A stretch of 64,000 bases of DNA from Roseibium aggregatum (GTDB lineage Bacteria; Pseudomonadota; Alphaproteobacteria; Rhizobiales; Stappiaceae): positions 1 to 64,000 of the forward strand of contig NZ_JABFCZ010000003.1 of NCBI RefSeq assembly GCF_014692675.1. The letters are read 5' to 3'. Shown here one piece after another: positions 63,255 to 64,000 of the stretch (the first letter of the stretch is position 1; the number at the start of each line of letters is the position of its first letter). A model generated the notes under the pieces. It ran no database searches, was not told where the DNA came from, and was given only the letters and a program-made list of their open reading frames with translations. A program made the position numbers and the translations under genes.

Positions 63255-64000
63255 TCAGGCCGCGACCTGGTTGCCGCTGACGGTGAGATTGGGCCAGTCG
63301 GTCGAGCCGTTCAGTTCGCCGGTCGCCTTGTCGAGCCAGCGGTAGCCGTTGATCGCGCCGGTCCGGCTGCCCTGCACGATATTGTTGCTGATGACCGCCG
63401 ATCCCGCGCCCTCTACGACGGTAACCGCAATCCCCGTGCCGCAATCGCGCAGCATGTTCTGGGACGCGATGATGTTGCGCATGTAGGGACCCCAGCCGAG
63501 CAGCAGGCCGAATCGCGGCGCGCCCTCGATCACGTTTCCGGTAATCGTCGTGTCCGCCTCGGCGGCGATGCCGATGCCGAAGCCGGCGACCTCCGGCGGA
63601 TAGGGGCCGACATCGGTCAGGTTGCGAATGAGATTTCCCGAACAGACCGCAAGCCGTCCGCCGTCCATGAAATTGGCGATGGAAACGCCGGTGGTCGCCC
63701 CGTCGATCAGATTGTTGGAAATCACCGCGCCCTGAAAGGTGAATTCGGAATAGATCGCCACTTCCCCGGAGCGCAGGCAGGAGTTGCCGGTGATTTGCAC
63801 GTTGGAACCGGTGTTGGACCGGATCGCGGAAAAGGCGCAGTCGGCGATCCGGTTGCCCGAAATCACCACGCCATGGGCGCGGAATACGTTGATGCCGTTG
63901 CCCCACTGGCCGGTGCCGCCGTGCTTGGCGCCGATTCGTTCCACCCGGTTGCCGGAAACAAGCGTGCCGTCCTCGCCTTCGCTCCACCGGTGCACCCAGA
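63255..64000 (-). CDS. Tat-exported repetitive beta-helix protein of TIGR03808 type (5' partial)
   Basis: At least 248 residues are visible and the reading frame continues past the right edge. Repeats of about 22-25 residues with SGN(R/L/V)I patterns (VVISGNRIADCAFSAI, NVQITGNSCLRSG, ISNNLIDGATTGV, TTITGNVIEGAP, AVISNNIVQGSR) show a right-handed parallel beta-helix, as in pectate-lyase-like and carbohydrate-binding proteins. The family is known from Hyphomicrobiales and carries a Tat signal at its start, here outside the window. Enzyme activity is unknown. C-terminus is complete (WPNLTVSGNQVAA). Confidence 0.85.
   Translation of the reverse strand, partial: WVHRWSEGEDGTLVSGNRVERIGAKHGGTGQWGNGINVFRAHGVVISGNRIADCAFSAIRSNTGSNVQITGNSCLRSGEVAIYSEFTFQGAVISNNLIDGATTGVSIANFMDGGRLAVCSGNLIRNLTDVGPYPPEVAGFGIGIAAEADTTITGNVIEGAPRFGLLLGWGPYMRNIIASQNMLRDCGTGIAVTVVEGAGSAVISNNIVQGSRTGAINGYRWLDKATGELNGSTDWPNLTVSGNQVAA

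Overview
The window looks like chromosomal DNA of a GC-rich alphaproteobacterium of the Hyphomicrobiales, most like a marine Stappiaceae member (Labrenzia/Roseibium/Stappia type). This is inferred from gene content: a form I aerobic CO dehydrogenase cluster, a fused CysNC, malate synthase G, a type III ornithine decarboxylase next to homospermidine synthase, a CtaG/Cox11-PCuAC pair and a Tat-exported repetitive beta-helix protein of TIGR03808 type. No ribosomal RNA, species-specific marker, CRISPR array or prophage is visible.

Layout. 0-1.1 kb: the right end of an IS481-type element, tRNA-Pro, tRNA-Gln and a decapitated SLC13-type permease directly behind tRNA-Gln. 1.2-5.5 kb: PilZ protein, Tat-exported multicopper oxidase, then a divergent ROK kinase / nagA pair for N-acetylglucosamine. 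5.6-9.4 kb: sulfate activation (cysQ, cysD, cysNC). 9.4-12.1 kb: sugar-nucleotide synthesis (manC and a divergent UDP-glucuronate 4-epimerase gene). 12.1-15.4 kb: YbaK-type deacylase, a small membrane protein, split MnmC functions (FAD oxidoreductase and divergent mnmD) and an EthD-family protein. 15.4-19.0 kb: a 1194-residue EVE + KAP-NTPase protein, the best candidate for an undescribed (probably defence) system. 19.2-20.0 kb: an SDR.

20.3-30.0 kb is the aerobic CO-oxidation island: coxC (MHYT sensor with LytTR DNA-binding domain), a 545-bp control region with repeats, coxMSL (MoCu/FAD/2Fe-2S CO dehydrogenase, form I AYRCSFR loop), a long inverted repeat, coxDEF (cofactor maturation), coxG (membrane anchoring) and a small membrane ORF.

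30.0-36.0 kb: a cyclic-nucleotide-gated Na+/H+ antiporter homologue, an EamA exporter and glcB. 36.1-36.5 kb: a compact transcription unit with a promoter, 40-codon ORF, perfect inverted repeat and terminator. 37.0-40.9 kb: a two-component system, a MITE-like 270-bp element in its promoter region and a divergent eight-EF-hand exported protein. 41.0-44.9 kb: a polyamine locus (structured leader, ornithine decarboxylase, GNAT, terminator/attenuator, homospermidine synthase with a histone-H1-like tail). 45-56.9 kb: class III cyclase, SulP transporter, SH3 protein, unknown secreted protein, NhaA, SDR, FetAB, SPFH protein and a glycine-zipper protein. 57-58.7 kb: a TetR regulator, its palindromic operator and an AHSA1-VOC fusion. 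58.9-62 kb: an amino-acid operon (aminotransferase, Rhizobium-type asparaginase, DDAH). 62-64 kb: PCuAC and Cox11 copper proteins, then the edge-truncated beta-helix protein.

Most genes are ordinary metabolic or housekeeping genes. Long antisense ORFs over high-GC genes are frequent and were treated as shadows. All assignments come from reading motifs; no database search was run.
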